DNA of 64,000 bases from Treponema brennaborense (GTDB lineage Bacteria; Spirochaetota; Spirochaetia; Treponematales; Treponemataceae). The notes below the pieces were generated by a model. That model was not told the DNA's origin, searched no databases, and saw only the letters and a program-made list of their open reading frames with translations. The translations under genes and the position numbers were made by a program. The stretch is from the NCBI GenBank assembly GCA_023666275.1, contig JAMPCJ010000002.1, forward strand, positions 186,001 to 250,000, given 5' to 3'. Position 1 is the first letter of the stretch. Each line of letters begins with the position of its first letter. Shown in pieces: positions 1 to 9,340 of this stretch.

Positions 1-758
1 CGAATCCAAAACGAACCGCGCAAATCCGATATGCGCTTCAAAAGCAAAGACAGCGGAGATGCGCCGTTTTCATAAACCGCGCCGGAGGTTTCCGCGGCGT
101 AATGCGCGACGGAAATATCTTCGTTTTCAAAGCCGGCAAACGATTCTTCGCATCCGTATGCGGCAAGATCCTGCCCGACAAGGTTTATTTCGTATATGCC
201 GCGCTCAAGCAGTTCTTGTATTTCTTCTATAATCCGCGCCGGAGCACGGCTCCGCAGCCTGCCGCGGATTTGCGGAATAGCGCAAAACGAGCAGCAGTTA
301 TCGCAGCCTTCGGTTATTTTTACATACGCAGATCCGGGCAAATTCAGCAGTTCCGTCCGCTGCCCCTCACACACGCCGCGCTGCGCAGGCAAAACAGCGG
401 TTCGGTTTCCCTGTTCGACAGAAGCAAGCGCATTTTTTAATTCGGAAATATTTCCGTTGCCGAAAAAACCGTCCGCTTCAGGCAGCGATTCAAGAAAAAC
501 GCTGCCGTAGCGCTGGACAAGACAGCCGGTCAGCATGATTTTGGCGGCGGGATACGTTTTCCGCGCAGAAAGCAGAGAATCGATTGATTCCTTTTTTGCC
601 TGTTCGATAAAGCCGCAGGAATTGACAATTATCAGCGAAGCCGCTGCCGCGTCGTCAACCCGCACCCAGCCGGCATTTTCCATTTCCGCGATGATCAATT
701 CGCCGTCCACTTGGTTTTTGGCGCAGCCGTGCTGATCGAGAAAAAACGTTCTAGTCAA
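1..758 (-). CDS. rimO: Ribosomal protein S12 methylthiotransferase RimO (3' end beyond window)
   Basis: Radical-SAM enzyme that methylthiolates an aspartate of ribosomal protein S12. The reading frame opens with a TTG codon (758-756) and gives the N-terminal UPF0004 cysteines in HGCAKN, NSCGFI and TGCLVQ, then the radical-SAM cluster motif GCDNCCSFC (Cx3Cx2C), followed by NLVGQDLAAYG, all typical of RimO rather than MiaB. An in-frame TAA just upstream of the TTG leaves no earlier start, and the next ATG lies after the first catalytic cysteine, so TTG is the only sensible start. It overlaps the end of the RodZ-like gene by 8 bases, implying translational coupling. About 252 residues are present; the C-terminal half including TRAM lies outside the window. 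Confidence 0.88.
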   Translation of the reverse strand, partial: MTRTFFLDQHGCAKNQVDGELIIAEMENAGWVRVDDAAAASLIIVNSCGFIEQAKKESIDSLLSARKTYPAAKIMLTGCLVQRYGSVFLESLPEADGFFGNGNISELKNALASVEQGNRTAVLPAQRGVCEGQRTELLNLPGSAYVKITEGCDNCCSFCAIPQIRGRLRSRAPARIIEEIQELLERGIYEINLVGQDLAAYGCEESFAGFENEDISVAHYAAETSGAVYENGASPLSLLLKRISDLRGSFWI

Positions 759-1863
759 CGTCCGTTACCACCAGTTTATAGCGTCCGTCTGTGTCGCGGA
801 TCCATTTTATATCGTTGACGGAAACCTGCCCGCCGTAACCTATTTCCAAATCATAGGAATGCCCCGCATCGCCGATAACGCGCAGCTTTACCATATTTGC
901 GTCGGACATCCAAATGCGCACGCCGCTGTTTCTCGCCTGAATATTCAGCGTATTGCCCGCCGTGTAATAGGCTTCGACCGGTTCGCTGCGGTCCGAGCGG
1001 TAGCGGAATAAGCAGGCGCCGCGGAAAGTCGCGGTTACGGTAATAGGATACGCATACGTGCTTTCAAAAACGACAATTTGTTCGCCGCTTTTTTTCACAA
1101 AAGACGGGGAATCGGCGGTTTCTTCGGCATTTTCGTCGCGCTCCGGCATAAGAGAGGGAACAGCCTGCTCCGCGGCGGCGGTTTTCAAAAACATGCGGAC
1201 TTCCGCACCGAAAGACGCATCGGAAGTCGATATATCGGATACATAAAATACGGCATGCGTATTTGCGGAACCGTCGGCATCGATTTCGGCTTCTTCGCCG
1301 AGCTGAATATACTGCAAACCGGCAGAAGTCATGAGCGCAAGCTCCGTATGAGTTTCATGCACCGTCAGTTCCGTTTCATGTTCTCCGGGAATAACAATGA
1401 CATCCCCTTGATAAATGCGTTTTTGTACGGGCTCCGCCGAAAGCACATAGCGCGCAGCTTTCACCCCCGAATCGACAACCGCGTCCGGCGAAGTTTTTTC
1501 CTGCGGGAAAAAACAATGATACAAAAACGCTCCTGCCCCGAAGACAACGCAGCAGACAGCCGTGACAACGACAGGAATCCATTTTCCGGAAGATTTGTCT
1601 TTCAAAAGACCTTCGGGCACGGGAGCTTCCTGAATCTTTTTTGCGCGGTACAAAGAAATCATTTTGTCCGCGTCAACGCCGAGATACTCGGAATAATTTC
1701 TCAAAAAACCGATAAAATACGGCTCGCCGGGAAATATATCCGAGCGTTCGGCTTCAAGCGCATCGAGGAATTCCAGAGAAATGCTTGTTTCCCGTTCCGC
1801 TTTCGATAAATCGATTTGTTTTTGTTCACGCGCATTACGCAATATTTCGCCAAAACTTTCCAT
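751..1863 (-). CDS. RodZ-like helix-turn-helix membrane protein
   Basis: 370 aa. Residues 1-75 form an XRE-type helix-turn-helix of the RodZ kind (FGEILRNAREQKQIDLS... then FIGFLRNYSEYLGVD). A single transmembrane helix follows at about 94-115 after a basic segment, then a long periplasmic part with a DUF4115-like beta domain at the C-terminus. RodZ proteins link the MreB cytoskeleton to the cell wall machinery. It lies 21 bases after lolA and overlaps rimO, so the three are probably cotranscribed. Domain architecture supports the family; a role in cell shape here is inferred from the family. Confidence 0.8.
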   Translation of the reverse strand: MESFGEILRNAREQKQIDLSKAERETSISLEFLDALEAERSDIFPGEPYFIGFLRNYSEYLGVDADKMISLYRAKKIQEAPVPEGLLKDKSSGKWIPVVVTAVCCVVFGAGAFLYHCFFPQEKTSPDAVVDSGVKAARYVLSAEPVQKRIYQGDVIVIPGEHETELTVHETHTELALMTSAGLQYIQLGEEAEIDADGSANTHAVFYVSDISTSDASFGAEVRMFLKTAAAEQAVPSLMPERDENAEETADSPSFVKKSGEQIVVFESTYAYPITVTATFRGACLFRYRSDRSEPVEAYYTAGNTLNIQARNSGVRIWMSDANMVKLRVIGDAGHSYDLEIGYGGQVSVNDIKWIRDTDGRYKLVVTDVD

Positions 1864-1884
1864 ACAATCTATATACCTTATATC

Positions 1885-2568
1885 TCATTCCGAAAACAAA
1901 AAATTATTATAATTATTCGCTGATGCCGGCGCATCATATAAAAAGCGGGTATCCGGAATATTCTGATTCAGTGCGTAGCCGGAAAAAGTAAATGAAAACA
2001 ATTCACCGGAAGAAGAAACAGCTTCTACGCGGCGGATCAATTTCAATTCCGCGTCCACGGAAAGAGTAATCGTCCGGAATTCTTCCGACGAACTTTTCCG
2101 CGATAAAATCAATTTGACAACCTGAATCGGAGAATCTTCTTCCAGCGGGACGGGATCCTGCCCTGTTTCATACGCAATAGTGTAATATCTGTTTAAAAGC
2201 TGAAGTCCCTGCGGCGTTGCCAAATTCATTCCCGAAGAGCCGGAATCGCCGGAACTTTGTATGCCCTGCTGCAGCGCGGCGCGCGGTCCCGGCAGATAAA
2301 TCGTCAGCAAATCGCCGTTAAAAACAATGACCTGTCCCGCAGGATTGGAAAAATCTATGCGCAGAAGATTCGGGCGCTTAAAAGAAACATGCCCGTTCGC
2401 ATCCGTCCTTCCGATCTGCATGGAAATATCGGCTTCGTAATCCCGTATTTTGCCGTATCGTTCCGACACCGATCGAAAAAATTCGCCGGCTGTCAATATT
2501 TGATTTTGAGCCATTGCCGAAAACATCACAAAACAAAGCGCAATGGATGAATAAAATCTTTTTTTCAT
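1885..2568 (-). CDS. lolA: LolA-like outer-membrane lipoprotein carrier
   Basis: 227 aa from the ATG at 2568, which is followed by a signal peptide (MKKRFYSSIALCFVMFSAMA) and has AAGGAAAAG about 12 bases upstream; an in-frame start 60 bases earlier would place non-signal residues before it. The mature part fits LolA: FFRSVSERYGKIRDYEADI, then LRIDFSNPAGQVIVFNGDLLTIYLPGPR, a beta-rich fold that shuttles lipoproteins through the periplasm. The partner LolCDE-type exporter is encoded at 10029-13358 in the same window. No LolB is visible, as expected in spirochaetes. Confidence 0.8.
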   Translation of the reverse strand: MKKRFYSSIALCFVMFSAMAQNQILTAGEFFRSVSERYGKIRDYEADISMQIGRTDANGHVSFKRPNLLRIDFSNPAGQVIVFNGDLLTIYLPGPRAALQQGIQSSGDSGSSGMNLATPQGLQLLNRYYTIAYETGQDPVPLEEDSPIQVVKLILSRKSSSEEFRTITLSVDAELKLIRRVEAVSSSGELFSFTFSGYALNQNIPDTRFLYDAPASANNYNNFLFSE

Positions 2569-2738
2569 AGTGATTGTCTTTTCCTTTTGATATAGTAATT
2601 CAGATAGAAATAAAATGCAACACTGCACGGCGGCCGCGGCAAAAGCGCCGCAGACTTTGCAGGCGAGTGAACAAAAATGCCTGTCTGCGCCGCATCATCG
2701 ATGCCGAATCGATTTTCATTTTCCGCAGCGGACAATGA

Positions 2739-2767
2739 TTGCTCTGCCGTTCGAAATTCTGTATACT
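2739..2767 (+). promoter_or_regulatory. Predicted sigma70-type promoter of argH
   Basis: TTGCTC (2739-2744), a 17-base spacer, TATACT (2762-2767). A transcript would start near 2774 and give a leader of about 73 bases. A 9-bp inverted repeat (TTTTGCCGC 2767-2775 / GCGGCAAAA 2798-2806) overlaps the -10 end and leader and could be an operator or leader hairpin. Prediction only. The rest of the 2569-2846 gap shows nothing I recognise. Confidence 0.45.
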
Positions 2768-2846
2768 TTTGCCGCTGCTCGAAAGTCCGCATATTCTGCG
2801 GCAAAACACAGCGGCACACTCCGAAGCAAATACAAGGACGACAGTC

Positions 2847-4271
2847 ATGGCGGAAAAAGAAACAATTATCGGCAGCGGCAATCACGCGGCGTTGTGGCAC
2901 GGCAGATTCAAGGAAGGTCCCGGCAAAGAAGCGCTGGAATTCGAAACATCGATACATGACGATGCGCGGATGGTTTTCGACGATATAGCGGGAAGCAAGG
3001 CGCACGCGGCTATGCTCGGAAAAACGGGCATCATTTCCGAAAATGAAGCGCAGAGCATCGCGGAGGAACTTGACTGCATCGCAGACGACATACGATCCGG
3101 CACGCTTCGGATAGACAGCGGCGCAGAAGATATTCACTCGTTTATAGAACATGTACTGACGGACCGTCTCGGCGAAACCGGCAAGAAAGTTCATACCGGA
3201 CGCAGCCGCAACGATCAAATCGCGCTCGACGAACGCTTGTACCTGCGTCATGCGGTCTCGGAACTTTGCGGCAGCATTTCCGCACTTATCGCGGTGCTCG
3301 GCGATATTGCGTCCCGCCATACGGAATCACTTGTTTCCGGATATACGCACATGCAGCGCGCGCAGCCGGTAACGCTTGCGCATCACTTGTGCGCCTGGGC
3401 TTGGATGCTCGTCCGCGACAATGAGCGGCTCAAAGACGCCCTCAAACGCATCAGTTTGTCTCCGCTCGGCGCGGGAGCGCTTGCCGGCAGTACGCTTCCG
3501 CTGGACAGAAAATATACCGCGCAGCTGCTCGGTTTTGACGGAGAAACTCCCAATTCCCTCGACAGCGTTGCCGACAGGGATTACTGCCTGGAACTGGCGT
3601 CCGCTTTTGCCATTTTGCAGGGACATTTATCCCGTTTCTGCGAAGAAATTGTTTTATGGTCAACCGAGGAATTCCGGTTTATCCGGCTGTCGGAAAAATG
3701 GTCTACCGGATCGAGCATTATGCCGCAGAAAAAAAATCCCGATTTTGCGGAACTGATTCGCGGAAAAACAGGCCGCGTATACGGGGATCTTGTTTCGCTG
3801 CTTACCGTCATGAAAGGTCTGCCGCTTGCCTACAACCGCGACATGCAGGAAGACAAGCACAGTTTATTCGACGCATACGATACGGTTTTATCATGCGTGC
3901 GCGTATTTACCGGCATGATAGAAAGCGCCGAATGGAACACGGAAAAAATGAAAGCGTCCTGTCACGGCGGACATGCCAACGCAACGGATGTGGCGGATTA
4001 TCTTGTCAGGAAAGGAATGCCGTTCCGAACCGCGCATGAAACCGCGGCAAAAGCCGTGCGGATCTGCCTGGAACGCGGCTGCAATATCGAAGATCTTCCG
4101 CTTGATGTGCTCAAAACCTGTTCTCCGCTCATAGATGCCGATTTGTATGAAAAAATTACGCCGGAAGCCTGTGTTTCCGGACGGAAAACCGCAGGAGGTC
4201 CGGCAGCCGCCTGCGTTCGGTCGCAAATCGAACAGCTGCGCAGTTACTGTGCCGGAAAAACTTGCAATTGA
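2847..4271 (+). CDS. argH: Argininosuccinate lyase
   Basis: 474 aa, normal for the family. Splits argininosuccinate to arginine and fumarate in the cytoplasm. The fumarase/aspartase superfamily signature is clear (TGSSIMPQKKNPDFAELIRG), as are HTGRSRNDQIALDERLYLR and SGYTHMQRAQPVTLAHHL. The ATG at 2847 is preceded by AAGGACG and starts MAEKETIIGSGNHAALWHGRF, the expected ArgH beginning; the frame is open further upstream but carries no homology. No other arginine gene (argG, argF) is nearby, so its pathway context is not shown in this window. Confidence 0.95.
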   Translation: MAEKETIIGSGNHAALWHGRFKEGPGKEALEFETSIHDDARMVFDDIAGSKAHAAMLGKTGIISENEAQSIAEELDCIADDIRSGTLRIDSGAEDIHSFIEHVLTDRLGETGKKVHTGRSRNDQIALDERLYLRHAVSELCGSISALIAVLGDIASRHTESLVSGYTHMQRAQPVTLAHHLCAWAWMLVRDNERLKDALKRISLSPLGAGALAGSTLPLDRKYTAQLLGFDGETPNSLDSVADRDYCLELASAFAILQGHLSRFCEEIVLWSTEEFRFIRLSEKWSTGSSIMPQKKNPDFAELIRGKTGRVYGDLVSLLTVMKGLPLAYNRDMQEDKHSLFDAYDTVLSCVRVFTGMIESAEWNTEKMKASCHGGHANATDVADYLVRKGMPFRTAHETAAKAVRICLERGCNIEDLPLDVLKTCSPLIDADLYEKITPEACVSGRKTAGGPAAACVRSQIEQLRSYCAGKTCN

Positions 4272-4318
4272 CCGCAGCGCGCTTTACAGCACGGATATTC
4301 CCGCTGTAAAATGTGCCT

Positions 4319-5506
4319 ATGAATAATTTTGAATACTACACACCGACAAAAATCGTATTCGGCAAAGGCGCGGAAAATGAAACCGCCCGTCTCGTAAAAG
4401 AACAGGACTGCAAAAAAGTTCTCGTGCATTACGGCGGCGGCAGCGTAAAAAAATCGGGACTGCTCGACAAAATTCTTTCTCTGCTCGGCGAAGAACAAAT
4501 CGAATATACAGCGTTAGGCGGCGTAATGCCGAATCCGAGACTGTCGCTTGTGCGGAAAGGAATAGAGCTCGGCAGACAGGAGTCCGTGGATTTTATTTTG
4601 GCTGTGGGCGGCGGCAGCGTCATCGATTCCGCAAAAGCAATCGCCTACGGGCTTGCCAATTCATGCGACGTTTGGGACATTTATTTGAAAAAAGCAGTTC
4701 CTGTTTCCTGCCTGCCGATAGGCGCAGTGCTGACTATCGCCGCGGCAGGAAGCGAAATGAGCAATTCTTCCGTTATCACCAATGAAGAAGGATATTTAAA
4801 ACGCGGATACAATTCCGATTTATGCAGATGCCGATTCGCCGTCATGAATCCGGAAATCACCATGACACTGCCGGATTATCAGACAAGCTGCGGCTGCACA
4901 GACATCATCATGCATACTCTGGAACGATATTTTGCGCCCGGCCGCGAACAGGCAGCTTTAACCGATGCGCTTGCGGAAGGATTGATTAAAACAGTCATCA
5001 AAAACGCCGCCGTGCTCCGTCAGGATCCGCATAATTATAATGCCCGAAGCGAAATAATGTGGGCAGGAAGCTTATCCCATAACGGCCTTACCGGCTGCGG
5101 CGGGCAAGGAGATTTTGCGACACATCAGCTGGAACACGAATTAAGCGGCATGTTCGATGTGACGCACGGAGCGGGACTTGCCGCCATTTGGGGCAGCTGG
5201 GCACGCTATGTATGCCCCCGCAACCCGCAGCGGTTCGCCGCATTCGCGGAACGTGTTATGGGAATTGTTCCGAGCGGCACGCATCCCGACGCCGAAAGCA
5301 CGGCAATGGAAGGCATAAAAGCTATGGAATCGTTTTTTGTTTCCATCGGAATGCCTGTTTCAATCGGCGCCTTGGGCATCGACCTCAGCGAAGCGCAGAT
5401 AGAAGAACTTGCGGAAAAATGCAGCTTTAACGGCACGCGGACAATCGGTTCTTTTCCGCCGCTGAATAAAGCCGATATGGCGGCGATTTACCGCCTTGCA
5501 CGCTGA
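4319..5506 (+). CDS. Iron-containing alcohol dehydrogenase (butanol dehydrogenase-like)
   Basis: 395 aa, group III metal-dependent alcohol dehydrogenase of the BdhA/YqhD kind, probably NAD(P)H-dependent reduction of aldehydes in fermentation. Seen: the start MNNFEYYTPTKIVFGKGAEN, nucleotide-binding GGGSVIDSAKA, and the metal-binding histidine region with D/H residues around CTDIIMHTLERYF and THQLEHELSGMFDVTHGAG. I chose the ATG at 4319; a GTG two codons earlier (4313) is possible, and neither has a clear ribosome-binding site. It follows argH by 47 bases on the same strand and could be cotranscribed. Substrate is not inferable. Confidence 0.88.
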   Translation: MNNFEYYTPTKIVFGKGAENETARLVKEQDCKKVLVHYGGGSVKKSGLLDKILSLLGEEQIEYTALGGVMPNPRLSLVRKGIELGRQESVDFILAVGGGSVIDSAKAIAYGLANSCDVWDIYLKKAVPVSCLPIGAVLTIAAAGSEMSNSSVITNEEGYLKRGYNSDLCRCRFAVMNPEITMTLPDYQTSCGCTDIIMHTLERYFAPGREQAALTDALAEGLIKTVIKNAAVLRQDPHNYNARSEIMWAGSLSHNGLTGCGGQGDFATHQLEHELSGMFDVTHGAGLAAIWGSWARYVCPRNPQRFAAFAERVMGIVPSGTHPDAESTAMEGIKAMESFFVSIGMPVSIGALGIDLSEAQIEELAEKCSFNGTRTIGSFPPLNKADMAAIYRLAR

Positions 5507-5515
5507 AAAACCGTC

Positions 5516-5562
5516 AAAAAACGCCGCCGGTGCCGCGCATGAAAATCCGCGCGGCGACGGCG
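5516..5562 (-). terminator. Rho-independent terminator of the clpC operon
   Basis: Arms 5525-5538 (CGCCGGTGCCGCGC) and 5549-5562 pair with one 2-base internal mismatch around a 10-base loop. On the minus strand the hairpin is followed by a run of six T (A-run 5516-5521 on plus). It sits between the convergent alcohol dehydrogenase and clpC genes. Confidence 0.6.
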
Positions 5563-5629
5563 CCGGACAAAATACTTTCATTCGGATTTTGCAGGATTGC
5601 ACGGCGCTTTCGGGATATTTCCGCGCGGT

Positions 5630-8224
5630 TTAACATAATTTCATCGTTTCAATCTGCGCGCTTGAAGCAGAACGCTCCGCTTCGTCGGAAGATTCCTGTC
5701 CGGAAGCATCCTGTTTCTTTCCGGAAACACGGATAATGATTTTTTCCGCGCGGCAGTCAACAATCACGGTACAGCCGGCACTGCATGCCCCTCGCAGAAT
5801 TTTTTCGGCAATCGGATTTTCTATTTCCCGCTGCAAAAGCCGCCGCATCGGACGGGCGCCGAAAGCGGGTTCGTAGCCGTGCGCAATAAAATATTCCCGT
5901 GCCGCCGATTTTACGCGCAGCGAAATCCCCTGCTCCGCAACGCGATCGGATAATTCGCCGAGCTGAATCGAAAGAATCTGCGAAATTTCATCATGAGACA
6001 GCGCGGAAAACACAACGATATCGTCTATGCGGTTGATGAGCTCCGGATTCATGATTTTTTTCAGTTCCGCAAGCGCGCTTTGCTTCATGTCATCGTAATT
6101 AAGGAGCGTTTCCGATTCGGAAGAAAAACCGAGCTTGTTTTCATTGGTAATCTGCCGCGCGCCCGCATTGCTTGTCATAATAATAACCGTATTGCGGAAA
6201 TTGACGATATGGCCGAGATTGTCGCTCAGTTCGCCTTCTTCGAGAATTTGCAGCAGCAGATTAAACACGTCGGGATGGGCTTTTTCTATTTCATCGAGCA
6301 GGATTACCGAATACGGACGGCGGCGGACTTTTTCCGTCAGCAGCCCGCCTTCATCATAGCCGACATAACCGGGCGGCGCACCGACAAGCCTGCTTGCGGA
6401 ATGTTTTTCCATGAAATCGCTCATATCGACGCGGATGAGAGAATCTTCCGTTCCGAACAGGAAACGGGCAAGCGTTTTCGCCAAAAGCGTTTTTCCGACG
6501 CCGGTCGGACCGAGAAAAACAAACGAACCGAGCGGTCTTTTGGAGGAAGCAACGCCTGCACGGGCACGGCGCACGGCGGAAGACAGCAGCCGAACCGCTT
6601 CATTTTGCCCGATAATTGTTTTATGCAGTTCCGCTTCAAGGTGCACAAGCCGCTGAGATTCGGCGGCATCAAGCTGTTCCACGGGGATGCCCGTCATCGA
6701 CGAAACAACCGTGCATATATCGGAAAAACCGACGGCATTCCGTTCCGATTCCACGGCGGACTGCCAGCTGCTTGTCAGTTCTTTGAAACGTTCCCGCAGC
6801 AGCCGCACTTCATCGCGGACATCCGCTGCGAGTTCGTAATTCTGCGTCTGCACAAGCTGCTGTTTCCTGCCGGAAAGTTCCTCGATGCGTTTTTCGAGTT
6901 CCATAAGTTCGGCGGGACGCTTATCGCTTTCGATTTTTTTCATTGCGCCGGCTTCATCAAGAATATCGATAGCTTTATCCGGCAGAAAACGTTCCGTAAT
7001 ATACCGGCGTGAAAAACGCACTGCCGCTTTAATTACGTCGGGCGCATACGTAACTCCGTGATAGTCTTCATAGCGCTTTTTTATGCCCTCAAGTATCAAA
7101 ACCGTCTGATCGTCGTCAGGTTCATTCACCTGCACTATTTGAAAGCGGCGCTCCAACGCGGAATCTTTTTCGAAATATTTACGGTATTCCTTGAGCGTGG
7201 TGGCACCGATGCACTGCAGTTCGCCGCGTGAAAGCGCCGGCTTCAGCATATTGGATGCATCCATTGCGCCTTCCGCACCACCGGCACCGATAATCGTATG
7301 CAATTCGTCGATAAAAAGAATAATGGAGCGGTCTTCGTTTATTTCTTTTATGATGCGTTTAATCCGCTCCTCAAATTCGCCGCGGTATTTCGTTCCGGCA
7401 ATAACGGACGCGAGATCCAGCGTGAGGATGCGTTTTTTCAGCAAGTTATGCGGAACATCTTCCGCAACGATGCGCTGCGCGAGTCCTTCTACGATAGCTG
7501 TTTTTCCGACGCCCGGCTCGCCGACAAGAACCGGATTGTTTTTCGTGCGGCGCGAAAGAATTTGTATCAGCCGGCGGATTTCCGCATCGCGGCCGATGAC
7601 GGGATCCAGTTCGCCCTTGAGGGCTTTTTCCGTAATGTCGCGGCTGTATTCCCGAAGTACGGAAGCCGGCTGCTTTTGCTGCGCGGAAGAACGCTTCGCC
7701 TGCTGCTGAGACATGCCGTCCGAAGGATTGCTTTGCCCCTGGCTGCCGCGCTCCATGATATACGGAATGTCGGCGGCTCCGGAAGTGCCCATTTGCAGCA
7801 GCTCGATGAGCGCCCCGCGCGCGGAATCGAGAGGAATCTGCTGCTGTTCGCAGAATTTATACATAGCGCTCTGTTCCTCGCTCATCGCGGCAAGCAGAAT
7901 ATGTTCCGTCCCGATATGATCGCAGCGGAACGCGCGGGATTCTGCGGCGGCCGTATCAAGCAGGATTCTCAGCCTGACAGACGGTGGAATATCGCCGGCA
8001 AGCGGCGCGGCTGCCCGCATCGGTATATTTTGTTCCAAAAACAGCTGCATGGTAAGAATATTGACATTCAAATACATTAAAATATCGTATCCGAAGCCTT
8101 CCGCCATTTTCAGCAAACCGAGCATAACATGTTCGGGCAGAAGCTGTTCGCTGTTGCAGCGGCGCCCTTCATCCTGCGCGTACACGGTCAAAAGCTGCTG
8201 AGCTCTCAGTGATAAACTTTTCAT
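5630..8224 (-). CDS. clpC: ClpC-type AAA+ unfoldase
   Basis: 864 aa, class I Hsp100. An N-terminal Clp domain of two repeats (about 1-145), AAA-1 with Walker A GEPGVGKT (about 235-242) and Walker B FIDE (about 304-307), a UVR-containing middle domain (about 440-480), AAA-2 with GPTGVGKT (about 572-579), and a ClpP-docking loop NKLGFSS. The UVR-bearing short middle domain marks ClpC rather than ClpA or ClpB. It should feed unfolded proteins to ClpP. ATG 8224 has GGAGA 9 bases upstream; a GTG at 8239 is less likely. It is the last gene of mcsA-mcsB-clpC, 21 bases after mcsB; in Firmicutes McsB and McsA act as adaptors of this ATPase. Confidence 0.92.
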   Translation of the reverse strand: MKSLSLRAQQLLTVYAQDEGRRCNSEQLLPEHVMLGLLKMAEGFGYDILMYLNVNILTMQLFLEQNIPMRAAAPLAGDIPPSVRLRILLDTAAAESRAFRCDHIGTEHILLAAMSEEQSAMYKFCEQQQIPLDSARGALIELLQMGTSGAADIPYIMERGSQGQSNPSDGMSQQQAKRSSAQQKQPASVLREYSRDITEKALKGELDPVIGRDAEIRRLIQILSRRTKNNPVLVGEPGVGKTAIVEGLAQRIVAEDVPHNLLKKRILTLDLASVIAGTKYRGEFEERIKRIIKEINEDRSIILFIDELHTIIGAGGAEGAMDASNMLKPALSRGELQCIGATTLKEYRKYFEKDSALERRFQIVQVNEPDDDQTVLILEGIKKRYEDYHGVTYAPDVIKAAVRFSRRYITERFLPDKAIDILDEAGAMKKIESDKRPAELMELEKRIEELSGRKQQLVQTQNYELAADVRDEVRLLRERFKELTSSWQSAVESERNAVGFSDICTVVSSMTGIPVEQLDAAESQRLVHLEAELHKTIIGQNEAVRLLSSAVRRARAGVASSKRPLGSFVFLGPTGVGKTLLAKTLARFLFGTEDSLIRVDMSDFMEKHSASRLVGAPPGYVGYDEGGLLTEKVRRRPYSVILLDEIEKAHPDVFNLLLQILEEGELSDNLGHIVNFRNTVIIMTSNAGARQITNENKLGFSSESETLLNYDDMKQSALAELKKIMNPELINRIDDIVVFSALSHDEISQILSIQLGELSDRVAEQGISLRVKSAAREYFIAHGYEPAFGARPMRRLLQREIENPIAEKILRGACSAGCTVIVDCRAEKIIIRVSGKKQDASGQESSDEAERSASSAQIETMKLC

Positions 8225-8245
8225 TAAAACATTCTCCACAGAATT

Positions 8246-9340
8246 TTACGCAACAAGACGGATATCCGACAACGCATTTTGAATAACAAGCGTTCTCAGC
8301 CGTTCTATGCGGAGATCATCCGTCGTTATATCTTTTTCATATTTCAATTTGCTTGTCCGAAGCACAAACTGCAGATGCGCATTTTGAATGCGGTACTGCA
8401 AGGCAAGCAAATCCGCATCATCAATGCCGGTTACCAAACCCAAATCTTTTCCCCACTTCACTTTGCTGATCAAATCAATTCCTTCCTGAAGCCCCATGAG
8501 GCGGCTGTATTTGATAATTGCAATGGCGCGGCACACTACGTCAAAGACGGCAGTCGGCTTGTTTTCGGCAAGTTCGCGGCGCAGTTTCCGTTCGAATTCA
8601 ATGCAGCTTTTCATTGCCGACAGCATATCTGCAATCTGCGATTCTTCGCTGCCGGCAAACGACGAAGCGCTGCTGACAAGATAATACGCGCCGGCGGATT
8701 TTCCTTTGCCGGAATTTGTCCCGTAAAAACCGGTTATCGCGTAATTGCGCGCCATAAGTTCTTTGAAAATCCGTTCAAGCTGTCCGGCGGCGGACGCAGA
8801 CGAAAGATGAAGGAGAAAAGAAATTTTCATCCCAGTTCCGAGCGCACGCAGCGACGCGGTTAAAAATCCGAAATCAGCCGAGGCGGCAAACTGCAAATAA
8901 TTCTGAAGCGCAATGTCAACTTCATGCGCCGCCGCAAAAGCTGTTTCGGGACTGCATCCCGCGGCAAACGACGCGATGCGCAGATGATCCAGGCAGTTAA
9001 CCGCGCAGGAAATATGTCCGTCGGTTTTTACCGTAATTCCCGCCATCGGACAGGATATGCTGTCAGGCGAAATTATGCCGCGTTCGGTCAAAATCCGCCG
9101 TCCGAGCGGTTCCAATTCGGAAACGGGAAGCGACTGATAGCCCGACGCATTATGCAGGCGCGAAAAAGCTTCGAAAACAAGCGTGCGGACGCGTTCGGCA
9201 TCGTCCGTTCTGAATTTATTGGGAAACTGAAAATTCGCCAGATTCCGCGCAAGCCGAACTCTTGTTGAAAGCACAACATCATTATCCGCGCCGGGAAGCG
9301 CATACCATATTTCCTGGGAACCGGAAGAATTTTCAGTCAT
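8246..9340 (-). CDS. mcsB: McsB-like guanido phosphotransferase, catalytic residues lost
   Basis: 364 aa, same length as McsB protein-arginine kinase. The family is recognisable from DVVLSTRVRLARNL (22-34), DHLRI (118-122) and GTG (168-170). In active McsB the motif NEEDH holds the catalytic acids; here it reads NCLDH (115-119). The active-site Cys motif TSCPTN is TASLRA (161-166), GTGLRAS is GTGMKIS (168-174), and RGIYGEGS is TGFYGTNS. The C-terminal RDxxRA phosphoarginine-binding motif is also degenerate. So it is an intact frame that probably cannot phosphorylate arginine. ATG 9340 has GGAGG five bases upstream and overlaps mcsA by 8 bases. A scaffold or adaptor role for ClpC is inferred. 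Confidence 0.85.
   Translation of the reverse strand: MTENSSGSQEIWYALPGADNDVVLSTRVRLARNLANFQFPNKFRTDDAERVRTLVFEAFSRLHNASGYQSLPVSELEPLGRRILTERGIISPDSISCPMAGITVKTDGHISCAVNCLDHLRIASFAAGCSPETAFAAAHEVDIALQNYLQFAASADFGFLTASLRALGTGMKISFLLHLSSASAAGQLERIFKELMARNYAITGFYGTNSGKGKSAGAYYLVSSASSFAGSEESQIADMLSAMKSCIEFERKLRRELAENKPTAVFDVVCRAIAIIKYSRLMGLQEGIDLISKVKWGKDLGLVTGIDDADLLALQYRIQNAHLQFVLRTSKLKYEKDITTDDLRIERLRTLVIQNALSDIRLVA

Noticed and set aside
1078-1809. Long plus-strand open frame (243 codons) opposite the RodZ-like gene
   Set aside because: It lies wholly antisense to a recognisable gene, has no ribosome-binding site, and its residues are the reverse reading of common codons.
2565-3320. Minus-strand open frame of 251 codons across the argH start
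   Set aside because: Antisense to conserved argH coding and to its promoter; no homology or start signal.
5993-7012. Plus-strand open frame of 339 codons inside clpC
   Set aside because: Antisense to a well-conserved Hsp100 gene with intact motifs; rich in Phe, Arg and His as expected for a shadow frame.
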